A stretch of DNA of 64,000 nt, taken from Talaromyces rugulosus (taxonomy: Eukaryota > Ascomycota > Eurotiomycetes > Eurotiales > Trichocomaceae). Shown piece after piece: positions 24,244-35,067 of the stretch (position 1 is its first letter; each line of letters starts with the position of its first letter). The notes under the pieces were generated by a model that worked only from the letters and a program-made list of their open reading frames with translations, was not told where the DNA came from and did no database searches. The stretch spans positions 3,472,001 to 3,536,000 of the forward strand of contig NC_049565.1 of the NCBI RefSeq assembly GCF_013368755.1. Reading direction: 5' to 3'. The position numbers and the translations under genes are program-made.

Positions 24244-27200
24244 TTACTCCCCCCCTTCGGCAAGGGCGTTGTGGTGTTGGAGCCAGTGGTCGAGTGCTTC
24301 GGTGTCTTCCATGGACCGGGCAGGTTCCCATGTAGGTCGCGCATATCCGGTCCAACGGACAAGGTATTGCTTCATATGTCCGCGGCCCCGACGTATGGTC
24401 CGTTCGTCGAGTATGCTATCGACTAGGTACTCTTCATTGCCTTCTACTAGGTGCGCTGGTGGCTGGTAATCGTGTCGGGTCTGTGAAGGGAGCGGACGTG
24501 TGCCCGCAGGGCGGAGGAGCGTCGTATGAAAAACATCATGAATAGTTCCGGGGACATCGAGTCGGTACGCATGGGATCCCACTTTCTCTAGTATAGTATA
24601 TTTCGCATGTCGGGCGTCCAGCTTCTTCGAAGGTCGTTCGGTCCGAATGTTCCGAAGGTCTAACCATACCTTCTGTCCTACTTTATACTCCAGAGGAGTC
24701 TCTCGGCGACGGTTCGCACTATCTTCCATTCGCTGCTGCGCTGAGACAAGCTCAGTCTGCGCTATATCAAAGGCCTGCCGTAGCTTAGTAACTATATCGT
24801 TTGCACGTTCGGCGGCGGGTCTTTGCTGCTCAGATGTGGGGATAGCTTCATCTAACTGGAGTGGTTCGACGTTGTATCCATGGGTCAGGAAGAAGGGGCT
24901 GATACCAGTTGCAGTAGCGTCGCGCCCGTTTATTGCGAGTTGCGCAATTGCGGTTAGTGGGCTCCAGTCGGTTTGGAGGTAGGTACAGAAGTTCCGCAGG
25001 TATTCTTCCACCACAGAGTTAGCACGTTCCGTCTGTCCATCAGTTTGGGGGTGATGCGCGGTTGACAATCGTCTCATGATCTTTAGACGTTCGCACACGC
25101 CTTTCCAAAGGTCATTAACAAATTGCGTGCCCCGATCCGATATAATGCTGCTAGGCGGCCCATGTTCGCGTATGAATCGGTCAACGAACTTCGATATCAC
25201 TGTCTCAGTATCTATGTGTTTGCATGGTACCAATATAATCCCTTTTCCCAGTCGGTCAACGATTACCATGAGATTCGTATTCCCGTCGGACATTGGGAGT
25301 TTCTCTATAAAATCCATACTAATATCTCGCCACATTCGCGAGGGAACAGGGAGCGGTTTTAATAACCCTTGTCGGCGTTGTCTCCATACGGTGTTCGCAC
25401 CACATTTGTCGCAGTTATTCACGAACCTTCGGACATCCTCAGATAGGTTCGGCCAATATAGTTGTCGGGCCACGATGGCATAGGTCATGTTTCGGCCTGG
25501 GTGTCCGGTGAGATAGGAGTCGTGCGTATCTTGTATAATACGAGTGCGGAGTGGTTCGCTGTTTGGTACCCATTGTCGGTTTCGAAATAGTAACCGGTCC
25601 GCTGCATCGATCGTGCATTCGGATACCATGGTGCGAAGTTGTAGGTCTTGAGGGAACCGCGGGAGCTTCTGGCGTACGGCCTCTTTGATTCGTTCATAAT
25701 TCTTATCCTCGGCTTCGGCTAGTCGCCACTGTTCTCCAATTGACGTTAAGTGCTCTATGTGGGTAGCGTGGACATGGGGTTCAGGTGCGGTGTTCGATAA
25801 GCGACCCTGGGGAGGTTGTTCTGGATAGTCTCTCCGTACCTTGTTAGGGTTGATAAGACGCTTATTTCGGTATGCTAGGCGTTCATCGTCAATCCCATCG
25901 GGCATATCTTGCGAGCGTCGCGATAGTGCATCAGGTCTGGCAGCTAGTCGCCCTGGCCGGTATTGGAGCTTATAGTTGAAGCGTGAGAGTATACCGGCCC
26001 ATCTCATTTGCCTTTCATTCAACCGTCGGAGCTGCATGAAGTATTTAAGATTCCGGTGGTCGGTCAGGATAGTAAACTCCTTAGTGCCAATTAGTTCAGG
26101 TTCCCATTGCTTCAGACACGCTATTATCGCCAATAGCTCCTTATCGTGGATCTCGTAATTGCACTCCGCGGGCGTGCACTTTCGGGAGAAGTAGGCGCAG
26201 GTTCGTAGGAGTCCTTTGTTATCGTACTGTGATAATGTCCCCCCTACGACATATCCCGAAGAGTCGGCTTCCACGATTGTATCCTGCTCGGGGTCGAATT
26301 GCACTAGTATTGGGTCGCTCACAAACATTTGCTTTAGTTGTTCGAAGGCTTCATTGGCGGCCTTGGTCCAAACGAAGGTAGTTCCCTTTTTAGTCAGTTC
26401 TGTCAGCGGACGGATTATGTCGGAATACCCTCGGATAAACTGTCGGTAGAAATTTGCGAACCCTAGGAACGATCGCACGTCTTTCACACACGTTGGGGCT
26501 TTCCATTCCAAAATGGCAGAGACTTTCGCGGGGTCCATTCGGATCCCTTTTCCAGCTTCTAATATGAATCCGAGGTATTTTGTTGTCTGCACCTCGAACT
26601 CGCATTTATTGATATCTAGCTGTAGTCCCGCAGTGCGCAGGCGTTCTAGCACCCTCATTACCTGTTTCCGATGGTGCGCGCGGCTGCCTTCCGTAAAGAT
26701 AAGCACGTCGTCCAGATAGGCAGATACAAAGTCGTCCAGGAACTCGCGAAGGGTCCAATTGATGTATCGTTGAAACGTGCTCGGCGCATTGGTAAGGCCG
26801 AAAGGTGTTACTAACCATTCATAGAGTCCAAACCTGGTTCGGAAAGCTGTCTTCCACTCGTCTCCTTCGGCGATGCGTATCTTATGGAAGGCCGCTGTAA
26901 CGTCAAGCTTTGTAAACCATCGGGCTTTAGATATTCGTTGTAGGGTCTCATGTATTAACGGTAGTGGATATCGGTCCCTTTTTGTCATAGCGTTGAGCGC
27001 CCGATAATCGACGCAGAAGCGCAGTCCTCCTCCGGGTTTCCTTACAAACAGTACCGGCGCTGCAGCGGGCGAGTTGCTCACACGTATGAAGTCCTTCGAC
27101 AGTAAGTCGTGGAGAGTTTTCCGTAGGACCAGCAGTTCTTCCCGTGACATGTTATAGAGAGGGCCCCATGGTATCTCTGGCTTGCGCCCCTTCGCGTCGG

Positions 27201-27858
27201 CGTCAATTAGTTCAATCTGATGGTCGATATTCGGACGTGACGGTGGTAGCTTGTCAGCTTCCTTCGGGTCAAATAGTTCCAGGAACTCGTGGTAATGCTT
27301 AGGTAGCTTGTTCCCTGGGTCTGTCTGTGGTTTCGGGGCCAGAGCTTTCTCAATATCCCGCATGGAGACTGCAAATATGTCGACCTCCTTTTTCCTGCTT
27401 CGCATCCTTTTCAAAGCGTTCACCGCAGCTGCACCGATCTGTCGGGGGGCGTACTCAGGTCGTAACAGGTTCTTTTTATCGACGGATATTCCGTTCCCGA
27501 ATTCCAGTCGGCCTCCAGCGGCGTCAATTCTTACATGTTGGTGTTCCATCCATGGGAGACCCAATATCATATCGTATTCGCACTTCGGAACCACATAGAA
27601 GTAGGCTTTCTCCTGTATATTTCCCCCGATATCTAATGTCACGCATGCAATTTCTTTGATGTATTGAGGTGCCGAACCATCATATCCCTTAATAGGTCGA
27701 GGTTTAATAGCGCTACAATTCAGCTTTTTCTTTCGAGCGAAGGTCTCTTTGATGATCCCATAGGTGAGGCACCCACTATCAATTAAAGCATTGGCATTGG
27801 TTCTACGGTCTAACCATGCGTCTATATTGAATGGGGGTCCGTCAAACCTTCCAACCAT
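24244..27858 (-). CDS. pol: element A pol: protease, reverse transcriptase, RNase H, integrase, chromodomain
   Basis: 1204 residues. Seen in order: aspartic protease LIDSG (Asp27); reverse transcriptase with CVDYRALN near 282 and the catalytic YLDD at 381-384; RNase H EADSSG; an integrase HHCC zinc module (HPGRNM ... NCDKCG) with the DDE core (MDFIEKLP, SDRGTQFV, TDGQTER); and a C-terminal chromodomain (EEYLVDSILDER ... KQYLVRW ... PTWEPAR). The chromodomain class targets heterochromatin marks in related elements. The stop TAA abuts the LTR, so the polypurine tract overlaps the last codons (GAAGGGGGGGAGTAA). No stop or frameshift. The pol frame is open for some 30 codons upstream of this ATG, up to the gag end. 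Confidence 0.95.
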   Translation of the reverse strand: MVGRFDGPPFNIDAWLDRRTNANALIDSGCLTYGIIKETFARKKKLNCSAIKPRPIKGYDGSAPQYIKEIACVTLDIGGNIQEKAYFYVVPKCEYDMILGLPWMEHQHVRIDAAGGRLEFGNGISVDKKNLLRPEYAPRQIGAAAVNALKRMRSRKKEVDIFAVSMRDIEKALAPKPQTDPGNKLPKHYHEFLELFDPKEADKLPPSRPNIDHQIELIDADAKGRKPEIPWGPLYNMSREELLVLRKTLHDLLSKDFIRVSNSPAAAPVLFVRKPGGGLRFCVDYRALNAMTKRDRYPLPLIHETLQRISKARWFTKLDVTAAFHKIRIAEGDEWKTAFRTRFGLYEWLVTPFGLTNAPSTFQRYINWTLREFLDDFVSAYLDDVLIFTEGSRAHHRKQVMRVLERLRTAGLQLDINKCEFEVQTTKYLGFILEAGKGIRMDPAKVSAILEWKAPTCVKDVRSFLGFANFYRQFIRGYSDIIRPLTELTKKGTTFVWTKAANEAFEQLKQMFVSDPILVQFDPEQDTIVEADSSGYVVGGTLSQYDNKGLLRTCAYFSRKCTPAECNYEIHDKELLAIIACLKQWEPELIGTKEFTILTDHRNLKYFMQLRRLNERQMRWAGILSRFNYKLQYRPGRLAARPDALSRRSQDMPDGIDDERLAYRNKRLINPNKVRRDYPEQPPQGRLSNTAPEPHVHATHIEHLTSIGEQWRLAEAEDKNYERIKEAVRQKLPRFPQDLQLRTMVSECTIDAADRLLFRNRQWVPNSEPLRTRIIQDTHDSYLTGHPGRNMTYAIVARQLYWPNLSEDVRRFVNNCDKCGANTVWRQRRQGLLKPLPVPSRMWRDISMDFIEKLPMSDGNTNLMVIVDRLGKGIILVPCKHIDTETVISKFVDRFIREHGPPSSIISDRGTQFVNDLWKGVCERLKIMRRLSTAHHPQTDGQTERANSVVEEYLRNFCTYLQTDWSPLTAIAQLAINGRDATATGISPFFLTHGYNVEPLQLDEAIPTSEQQRPAAERANDIVTKLRQAFDIAQTELVSAQQRMEDSANRRRETPLEYKVGQKVWLDLRNIRTERPSKKLDARHAKYTILEKVGSHAYRLDVPGTIHDVFHTTLLRPAGTRPLPSQTRHDYQPPAHLVEGNEEYLVDSILDERTIRRGRGHMKQYLVRWTGYARPTWEPARSMEDTEALDHWLQHHNALAEGGE

Positions 27859-27926
27859 CTTCTTAAAATTCTCGAAGTCACGAGCTGTTTTGCATTTTGG
27901 CTCCTGCGGGCGACTTTGCGCAGGAG

Positions 27927-29021
27927 CTACTCTTTTGACTCTGATGTGCTATCTGAGCCTGTATCAGATTCGGTTTCATTCTCCTTTACTCCGGTGTTGG
28001 ATATTCTCGTGAACGTATCGTGTTTCTTCTTGCCACGGTTCCTCGGAGATGGCGCCCGACGGAGCGGCGCAGGTTCGGGGCAGTATTGGGCAATATGACC
28101 CGGTTTTCCGCATCGAAAACAGTTGTCCGTTCTGACAGTATTAATTGGCAGGCCCGCAGGTGTCCAGTCCATGACTTGGGGCTGTCCTCTGTCGGGGGAG
28201 GTTCCTTTTGTGAGCGGACGGGAAGTGTTCCGCTTGTATCGGGACTGGATGTTGTCAATCCTTTTCAGCTCTTCAAGGTCGTTCGCTACTCGGTGTAAGC
28301 GTTCGCAGAAAGCTTCGTACTGCTTCGGCATGTCGCTCCCGACAGTCGCACGCCTCATTTCTTGGTTAATCGCGGTTTTCAGTCGTGAGATTTTTACGTC
28401 GTCGGTCCATGATTGACCTCCTGCAAGAAGTAATATCCGTTCAAATTCGCTGATAAAGTCCTGGAAAGGGGTGCGCCCCTGTCGTATACGGTTAAGTTCA
28501 AGGTTCGCCTTCTCCACAAGTTGATGATCTTCGAACAGCACGTTAAGGTGCGCAAAGAAAGCTTCTAGTGTAGCGGGGGTGACCGTATTTACGTTCCCAT
28601 GAAGCCGCATCCAGGGGTAGACCTTCGTCTGGGCCTTTCCTGCCAACCGTCCATAGGCGTACCACAGTTGCTCGTACGGTCCTCCGATCGCTGGTGCATC
28701 GACCGTCAATTTTGCATATAGGATTGCCACGAACTGCATATATCGTGAACGATCAGAGTCGTCATATTTATCGGGATGGTCAAGGGAGTGGCGCGGTTTG
28801 TTCGCACTGTACATAGGGGTTACCGATGGTGTGGCATCAGTAGGGACCTCGGGCATAGGTGGTTCGGTCGTATTGTTAACTTGTCCTTCGACATGCGATA
28901 GGCGAGCGGACATATTCGTCAGAAGGAGTTCCATTCGTTGCATTTGTTCCAATAACAGCTGGTTCGGTTCCAAAGGTATGCCCCTTCGGTCCGGGCCGTC
29001 CCTCGGTGGGCTATTCGTCAT
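27927..29021 (-). CDS. gag: element A gag with CCHC zinc knuckle
   Basis: 364 residues from the first ATG (29021). Coiled N-terminal segment, a capsid-like central region, and a nucleocapsid zinc knuckle CFRCGKPGHIAQYC (CX2CX4HX4C) near the C-terminus, followed by a basic, then acidic Ser-rich tail. Gag packages element RNA into virus-like particles. gag ends in TAG 69 bp before the pol ATG, and pol is in the -1 frame relative to gag, with a 22-nt open overlap. No canonical slippery heptamer is obvious (TCAAAAGAG precedes the stop), so frameshift and re-initiation are both possible. Confidence 0.93.
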   Translation of the reverse strand: MTNSPPRDGPDRRGIPLEPNQLLLEQMQRMELLLTNMSARLSHVEGQVNNTTEPPMPEVPTDATPSVTPMYSANKPRHSLDHPDKYDDSDRSRYMQFVAILYAKLTVDAPAIGGPYEQLWYAYGRLAGKAQTKVYPWMRLHGNVNTVTPATLEAFFAHLNVLFEDHQLVEKANLELNRIRQGRTPFQDFISEFERILLLAGGQSWTDDVKISRLKTAINQEMRRATVGSDMPKQYEAFCERLHRVANDLEELKRIDNIQSRYKRNTSRPLTKGTSPDRGQPQVMDWTPAGLPINTVRTDNCFRCGKPGHIAQYCPEPAPLRRAPSPRNRGKKKHDTFTRISNTGVKENETESDTGSDSTSESKE

Positions 29022-29214
29022 AATGGGGAAATTTCTCAATGCTCAACTCGGTCGTCGAGGAGCGGCGATATAATAATTCAATCCTCCGAATGAGGAGAGT
29101 TGGTACGGTTCTCAGGGGCTCGACTCGAACGAACGAGGAGCGATCGTATAGCTCAACCCTTCGGGTGAGGGGAGTGGCGCGTTCTCGACCCTTTAAATAG
29201 GGGAGGGGGGCGAG

Positions 29215-29227
29215 ACGTTCGAATCTA
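29215..29227 (-). promoter_or_regulatory. self-priming primer-binding site of element A
   Basis: One base after the 5' LTR, the sense strand reads TAGATTCGAACGT. This is perfectly complementary over 13 nt to ACGTTCGAATCTA inside the element's own LTR (29281-29293), next to a CT-rich stretch typical of fungal start sites. This is the Tf1 arrangement, in which the mRNA 5' end primes its own cDNA. It does not start with TGG as tRNA 3'-end sites do. Confidence 0.6.
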
Positions 29228-29228
29228 A

Positions 29229-29486
29229 TGTTACGGGCTAGGTCCCGTCTTACTGGCCTTATGTAGGTCCAGGAATTGAGTAGATTCGAACGTGAGAAAG
29301 AGAAGGAAAAGGTTCGCAGGGGTTCGCATTGTCGAATGTCGATACAGGCGAGTGTGGGTCCCGGGGGCGCCCTAGCGAATCTGGTGTAGCGTCAGGGGGG
29401 TTCTTCTATGGCGAACCAGGTGCGGACCAGGTGCGGTTATTCTACGAGAGCGAAGCCTGAGTATCCCAGGGGCTAAGACCCTAACA
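29229..29486 (-). repeat. 5' LTR of element A
   Basis: 258 bp with TGTTA/TAACA ends. Differs from the 3' LTR by one extra G in the homopolymer near 29393. Confidence 0.95.
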
Positions 29487-29491
29487 ATAAT

Positions 29492-32088
29492 AGGTTCAGA
29501 AAACAGTCTTCTACTCATCTTCTATTTAGATTCTAATATGATAATATGCATCTTTTAGATCTAGCTTAGTAAAATACTTCGCGCTAGCAAAGTAGTCCAA
29601 CGTCTCTTGGACTAAGGGAATTAAGTAATAGTTCTTTACTATGATTATATTAAGTCTCTGATAGTCTATGTACAGTTAGAGCTCATTATCTTTTTTTAAT
29701 ATAAAAAGAATAGAGACTCTTATTGGACTTTTGAATGATTTAATCTAATTTTTTTCTTATATTTTACTTAGGTAGTTCTTTAGGATCTTATATTCAGTTT
29801 CCGTAAGCCTGTATATAGATTTATAAAGGGAAGCTGTTCTTAGTTTTAAGTCTATAGTATAGTTATACTCTATATATTTAGATAGTATACTGGCAGCTCT
29901 CTCTAAGAATATATCTATATAGTTGGATAGATAATCTAGTAGTTGAAGCTTATCTATTTTAGATATCTCTATGTCCAACGATGCTTCCTAAATACGCGTC
30001 CCATCATTCTTTTGCAGGATATGAGTGGTATATAAGCGCAAGCCTAAGTCTGGTGCGTTTTGAGGGTCTATCTAGTATGCTGTGTACCCAGCTATTAAGC
30101 TTTTATATGCTTTATGGAAAGATATAGTCTCTATTCCTTTAATTAATGTACGGTCCTGGTATCTAAACTGCCCTATGACCTAATCTATATTAGGATTTAT
30201 TTTTTTTAACTAGGGTATATCAAGGATTATATTATATCTATTGATATCTACTGTATAAAGAAGGTGCCTGTTTATTTAGATTAGTTTCTCAGAGTCTATG
30301 ACTTTTATATCTATATAGTGTTGCCCGTATATTCAGATAACTTGTCTGTTAATAGCTTTTACTAGTTTAGGAGCTTTTCTAGTAGTCCTAATAAATTTTT
30401 TAATAAGTTTCTAGCTTATGAAATTGCTCTAGGCACCATTATTAATAAAAGTCTGTATCTTTGTAGTTTTCAGTAGCTTAAAGAGTTCTATTTCTATTAT
30501 TAATAGTTACTTTTTCTCTATATCCTTTTTATAAGCTATCTCTAGCGTAGCTGCTACATGTAAATATCAGAGTTCTAGTTTTTTAATAGTTTAGACATCT
30601 TTTGTGTTTCATCAAACTTCTTTTTATAGTATTCCCTTTTTTAGTGTCCTACCTTACTATAATAATTGTAGATAGATCTAGTCTAATCCTTTTTAGGCTT
30701 CCCATATTCCTTTCTTTTTAGGTTTCCACTATTATTTTTGTCTATAGTGGCCTTGTCTCTTTAGGAGAATTAATCATTCTTTCTATATTTATCTATAGGG
30801 GATCTCGCTCCAGCATAGTGATGGTTTAGGGCTATCTGGTATTTATTATCACTGCTATTATAATCATCCTATTATTAAGAATTTCTTGTCTTTTAATATT
30901 TAGGTATAGCATTTTCTAGCTTCTATAGGAATTGCATAGTGTTCTTGTATGTTTAGGATTTCTCTGAATACTTCTACGACTTATCTTGGATAGGCTGTAG
31001 GACCTTTACTATAAGAAGCTTTATATACTGTTTCTTGCTATATTATATGTCTATCTAGTCTTTGAGGATTTATAGATAGCAGATAAATTCTTATATTAAT
31101 TAATCCTCTAACTGCCTGGCATCATTATGATCTTATATAGCAGTAATATGAAGGAGCTTAAGATTATGAAATAGTTGCTACAGGTATGTTTTGAAGTCTT
31201 TTTAAGTAATAGGTTCTGGTTTTTTCTCCTTCTGATATATATTGAAGTTAAGAAATTGTTTAGAGCTTAGGTTGTCTGAAGCTTTACCAACTTTATAGTG
31301 TAGATATTAGCTATACCACTCTGGATATCTACTGAACTATGATTCTATATGTTCTATGAATGTCTTGAGTTTGGTTAGGGATTTCCCACTATAGGGGTCC
31401 TTTATTTTAAATCTTGAGGGATACTTCTCTGTAGAAATTATATTAGTTTGGGGTCTTTTTTCTCTATGAGCGCTGTTGTTGAAGATTCTAGTATCTTGGT
31501 TTTTGTGTGCTGGTACGCCATGTAGCTGTGTTTAGATTTATAGGATCTACTGTTTTAGATTTGCGATATAGAGTTCTTAGTCTAGTTGGATTTTCATGGC
31601 TTTAAGTTTTTCTATTGATATATCCTTCAGTTTCTATTCTAAGGATAGCTGTACTATCCCTAGGTCCAGGTCTTTATTAATAGGGTGATTTCTTTCTAGT
31701 TTTACTGCTGGTTCTTCTCTATTACTATGTCTATCTAGTGTTTCCAATATGCTGAGTTGGATTTCTGCTGCTGGTATGGAACGTTCAGTGTTATCAGTGG
31801 GAATAGAGGTGCTCTTGATAGTAACTATAATTCTGATACTTACTAGTCCTCTTTCTGAAGGTAAAGAGCAATTAGAATATGAGGATATTATATAAAGAGC
31901 AGGCAAGAGTTAGATTTAATAGTAAAGCTATGGTTTGCTAGGTAATTAAACTGATTGCTGACCTTTGGTAACTCCTATGTGAAGGTCAGAATATATATGC
32001 CGCTTTATTAGTGGTTTGGCAACTCTCTGTGAGGCTAGTATAGCAAGGTGCGGCATCTGGTGCGTCCCGAAGGTCTCACGGCCTCACA
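29492..32088 (-). mobile_element. RIP-degraded C-family gypsy element, second part
   Basis: Continues the degraded C-family copy after element A. Short surviving ORFs match clean C proteins despite RIP: 29978-29757 resembles the pol region before the reverse transcriptase (KNYLS and TETE motifs retained), and 31906-31634 resembles the gag N-terminus (SIPTDNTERS against PIPTDTTERS). Ends with the 5' LTR at 32088, followed by TSD TAAAC. Confidence 0.85.
31878..32088 (-). repeat. 5' LTR of degraded C-family element
   Basis: 211 bp. RIP-mutated except for the outermost ~45 bp (about 32043-32088), which match clean C. Confidence 0.85.
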
Positions 32089-32093
32089 TAAAC

Positions 32094-32865
32094 ATGGGGT
32101 TACCAGTCCTGCTATTAGTATGTTGCTATTTCCTGCTATGATTAGCTTGTTAGTAAGAGTTAATTGCTTATTTAGTTCTTAAAACTTTGTGTTATAAGGG
32201 TGTTTTATTATTAATTAGTTTAATAACTCGTCACCAAGATGTGAATTAAAGTGGATATTCTGCTAATAGAAGACAAAATAAGGATATTATATAAAGTAAT
32301 CCTAGGATAAATAGAGTACTATTGCAATGATAGACTGTAAAGTATATTAAAGAGTAATAGTAGTATACTATTTACTTAAAAGAATAAAACATAATAAGCT
32401 AGATATATAATAGTAAATGAGTATCTTTATATAGCTGATCCTAAATATAGTGAATATAGTTGATGCTTTATTAGCTATGTTGTTAATATATCCAAATATA
32501 GTCTAGCTATATTTAGCTATGTTCTCTGTATAATCATGTGCTATAGTGCACTTTCACTAATATAGTACATACGCACCATTAAGGTGCATCCACACTGGAT
32601 ATACTTGCATAGGGTAGGTGGTTCTGTACTAAATATATTTACACAGAAATGATACAGCTATACCATTTAAGGTATCTGTCCACTTAGTATATCTTCACTA
32701 AACTAATATATCTGTATTATCCAGATCATATAAGTTCCTATATAGTCATTTCTATCTTCGTTCCTACATTTAGCAAGTCTACTCTATAGGAGTTTCAGGC
32801 AGCTTGCTTATGTAAGTAGCGTCCGCTACTTATCGATTGGCTGAGCGTTCACGATTCTTATGACA
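32094..32865 (-). mobile_element. RIP-degraded E-family gypsy element, second part with 5' LTR
   Basis: Resumes the E-family copy after the nested insertion. The start of gag (near 32137) and the leader are recognisable against E 62530-62650. The E-family primer-site sequence GTGTTTTAT is conserved directly before the LTR at 32209. Confidence 0.85.
32209..32865 (-). repeat. 5' LTR of degraded E-family element
   Basis: Exactly 657 bp, like the LTRs of clean E. Heavily RIP-mutated through about 32758; the outer ~105 bp are almost unmutated. Confidence 0.85.
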
Positions 32866-33439
32866 TTTAGAACCTTCTATCTAAAGCTGACTAGGAGCTA
32901 TAAAGGCTCTAATTCAGAGCTAATTCAGAATCATCCTAGTATATAAATATGATCTTCTCACCCTCTATTACACTCCTTAGCATTACTAACAAAGATTACT
33001 ACTTAGTCATAAGAGGGAGCTGGTTGTGTTTTAGAATTACTCTTCTTGTTTTTTCCACCAGGTTTTAGGTTTAATGAGGATTCTATAAGGAAATTATATA
33101 ATAAGAAAAAAGATTTTATTATTCAAAAAATAAAAGAAAACCAACTATTAAGATTAAACTATTGTCCTGAAGGATTATTCTATGTAGAAGGACTCTATAA
33201 AATATTACCATAGCGGTAGGTGATAGAGAAAGCAGGAGTAGCAAGGGCAGTAACAGATATAATACCAAAATATTTATTCTATTACTATTAGTACTAGACT
33301 AGGTAAAAGCTCTATTAAAAGTAATATTAAAAGAGATTACACTTACTTACTGATTTAAGATTTAAAGAATCTAGTCTATAATATCTTTAATCTAGTCAAG
33401 GTGGGCTTTTAATGCTGCGACTTGGTCTGACTCAGATAA
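32866..33439. other. AT-rich decayed repeat, unassigned
   Basis: Between the degraded E-family LTR and element B. It continues at 38945 after B. TA-rich with stop-laden short frames; a few protein-like stretches near 33150-33300 suggest an old mobile element, but I cannot assign a family. Ends in the TSD GATAA (33435-33439). Confidence 0.4.
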
Positions 33440-33697
33440 TGTTAGGGTCTTAGCCCCTGGGATACTCAGGCTTCGCTCTCGTAGAATAACCGCACCTGGT
33501 CCGCACCTGGTTCGCCATAGAAGAACCCCCCTGACGCTACACCAGATTCGCTAGGGCGCCCCCGGGACCCACACTCGCCTGTATCGACATTCGACAATGC
33601 GAACCCCTGCGAACCTTTTCCTTCTCTTTCTCACGTTCGAATCTACTCAATTCCTGGACCTACATAAGGCCAGTAAGACGGGACCTAGCCCGTAACA
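33440..33697 (+). repeat. 5' LTR of element B
   Basis: 258 bp, with six C in the homopolymer near 33526-33531, the same length state as the 5' LTR of A. Confidence 0.95.
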
Positions 33698-33698
33698 T

Positions 33699-33711
33699 TA
33701 GATTCGAACGT
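33699..33711 (+). promoter_or_regulatory. self-priming primer-binding site of element B
   Basis: TAGATTCGAACGT, complementary over 13 nt to ACGTTCGAATCTA at 33633-33645 in the 5' LTR, as in element A. If the transcript starts at about 33633, R-U5 is about 65 nt. Confidence 0.6.
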
Positions 33712-33904
33712 CTCGCCCCCCTCCCCTATTTAAAGGGTCGAGAACGCGCCACTCCCCTCACCCGAAGGGTTGAGCTATACGATCGCTCCTCGTTCGTTCG
33801 AGTCGAGCCCCTGAGAACCGTACCAACTCTCCTCATTCGGAGGATTGAATTATTATATCGCCGCTCCTCGACGACCGAGTTGAGCATTGAGAAATTTCCC
33901 CATT

Positions 33905-34999
33905 ATGACGAATAGCCCACCGAGGGACGGCCCGGACCGAAGGGGCATACCTTTGGAACCGAACCAGCTGTTATTGGAACAAATGCAACGAATGGAACTC
34001 CTTCTGACGAATATGTCCGCTCGCCTATCGCATGTCGAAGGACAAGTTAACAATACGACCGAACCACCTATGCCCGAGGTCCCTACTGATGCCACACCAT
34101 CGGTAACCCCTATGTACAGTGCGAACAAACCGCGCCACTCCCTTGACCATCCCGATAAATATGACGACTCTGATCGTTCACGATATATGCAGTTCGTGGC
34201 AATCCTATATGCAAAATTGACGGTCGATGCACCAGCGATCGGAGGACCGTACGAGCAACTGTGGTACGCCTATGGACGGTTGGCAGGAAAGGCCCAGACG
34301 AAGGTCTACCCCTGGATGCGGCTTCATGGGAACGTAAATACGGTCACCCCCGCTACACTAGAAGCTTTCTTTGCGCACCTTAACGTGCTGTTCGAAGATC
34401 ATCAACTTGTGGAGAAGGCGAACCTTGAACTTAACCGTATACGACAGGGGCGCACCCCTTTCCAGGACTTTATCAGCGAATTTGAACGGATATTACTTCT
34501 TGCAGGAGGTCAATCATGGACCGACGACGTAAAAATCTCACGACTGAAAACCGCGATTAACCAAGAAATGAGGCGTGCGACTGTCGGGAGCGACATGCCG
34601 AAGCAGTACGAAGCTTTCTGCGAACGCTTACACCGAGTAGCGAACGACCTTGAAGAGCTGAAAAGGATTGACAACATCCAGTCCCGATACAAGCGGAACA
34701 CTTCCCGTCCGCTCACAAAAGGAACCTCCCCCGACAGAGGACAGCCCCAAGTCATGGACTGGACACCTGCGGGCCTGCCAATTAATACTGTCAGAACGGA
34801 CAACTGTTTTCGATGCGGAAAACCGGGTCATATTGCCCAATACTGCCCCGAACCTGCGCCGCTCCGTCGGGCGCCATCTCCGAGGAACCGTGGCAAGAAG
34901 AAACACGATACGTTCACGAGAATATCCAACACCGGAGTAAAGGAGAATGAAACCGAATCTGATACAGGCTCAGATAGCACATCAGAGTCAAAAGAGTAG
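33905..34999 (+). CDS. gag: element B gag with CCHC zinc knuckle
   Basis: Same 364-residue protein as element A gag from ATG 33905, with the CX2CX4HX4C knuckle near nt 34805. Intact. It ends with TAG 34997-34999; the pol frame is open from 34978, giving a 22-nt overlap in the -1 frame. Confidence 0.93.
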   Translation: MTNSPPRDGPDRRGIPLEPNQLLLEQMQRMELLLTNMSARLSHVEGQVNNTTEPPMPEVPTDATPSVTPMYSANKPRHSLDHPDKYDDSDRSRYMQFVAILYAKLTVDAPAIGGPYEQLWYAYGRLAGKAQTKVYPWMRLHGNVNTVTPATLEAFFAHLNVLFEDHQLVEKANLELNRIRQGRTPFQDFISEFERILLLAGGQSWTDDVKISRLKTAINQEMRRATVGSDMPKQYEAFCERLHRVANDLEELKRIDNIQSRYKRNTSRPLTKGTSPDRGQPQVMDWTPAGLPINTVRTDNCFRCGKPGHIAQYCPEPAPLRRAPSPRNRGKKKHDTFTRISNTGVKENETESDTGSDSTSESKE

Positions 35000-35067
35000 C
35001 TCCTGCGCAAAGTCGCCCGCAGGAGCCAAAATGCAAAACAGCTCGTGACTTCGAGAATTTTAAGAAG

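Larger units (their letters stand above)
23987..29486 (-). mobile_element. Ty3/gypsy chromovirus, element A (5.5 kb, clean)
   Basis: Complete LTR retrotransposon with LTRs 23987-24243 and 29229-29486, termini TGTTA...TAACA, and target duplication ATAAT at 23982-23986 and 29487-29491. It sits inside the pol relic of the degraded C-family copy, yet shows no RIP. gag and pol are intact on the minus strand. It is essentially identical to element B, which lies in inverted orientation 3.95 kb away. Absence of RIP within a RIP-destroyed host element means insertion after RIP acted. Confidence 0.95.

Noticed and set aside
33699..33711. Primer-binding site of A/B as complement of a tRNA T-arm (TTCGAATC resembles the T-loop)
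   Set aside because: tRNA-primed sites pair with the 3' CCA end and begin TGG; the perfect 13-nt match to the element's own LTR explains it better. Not fully excluded.
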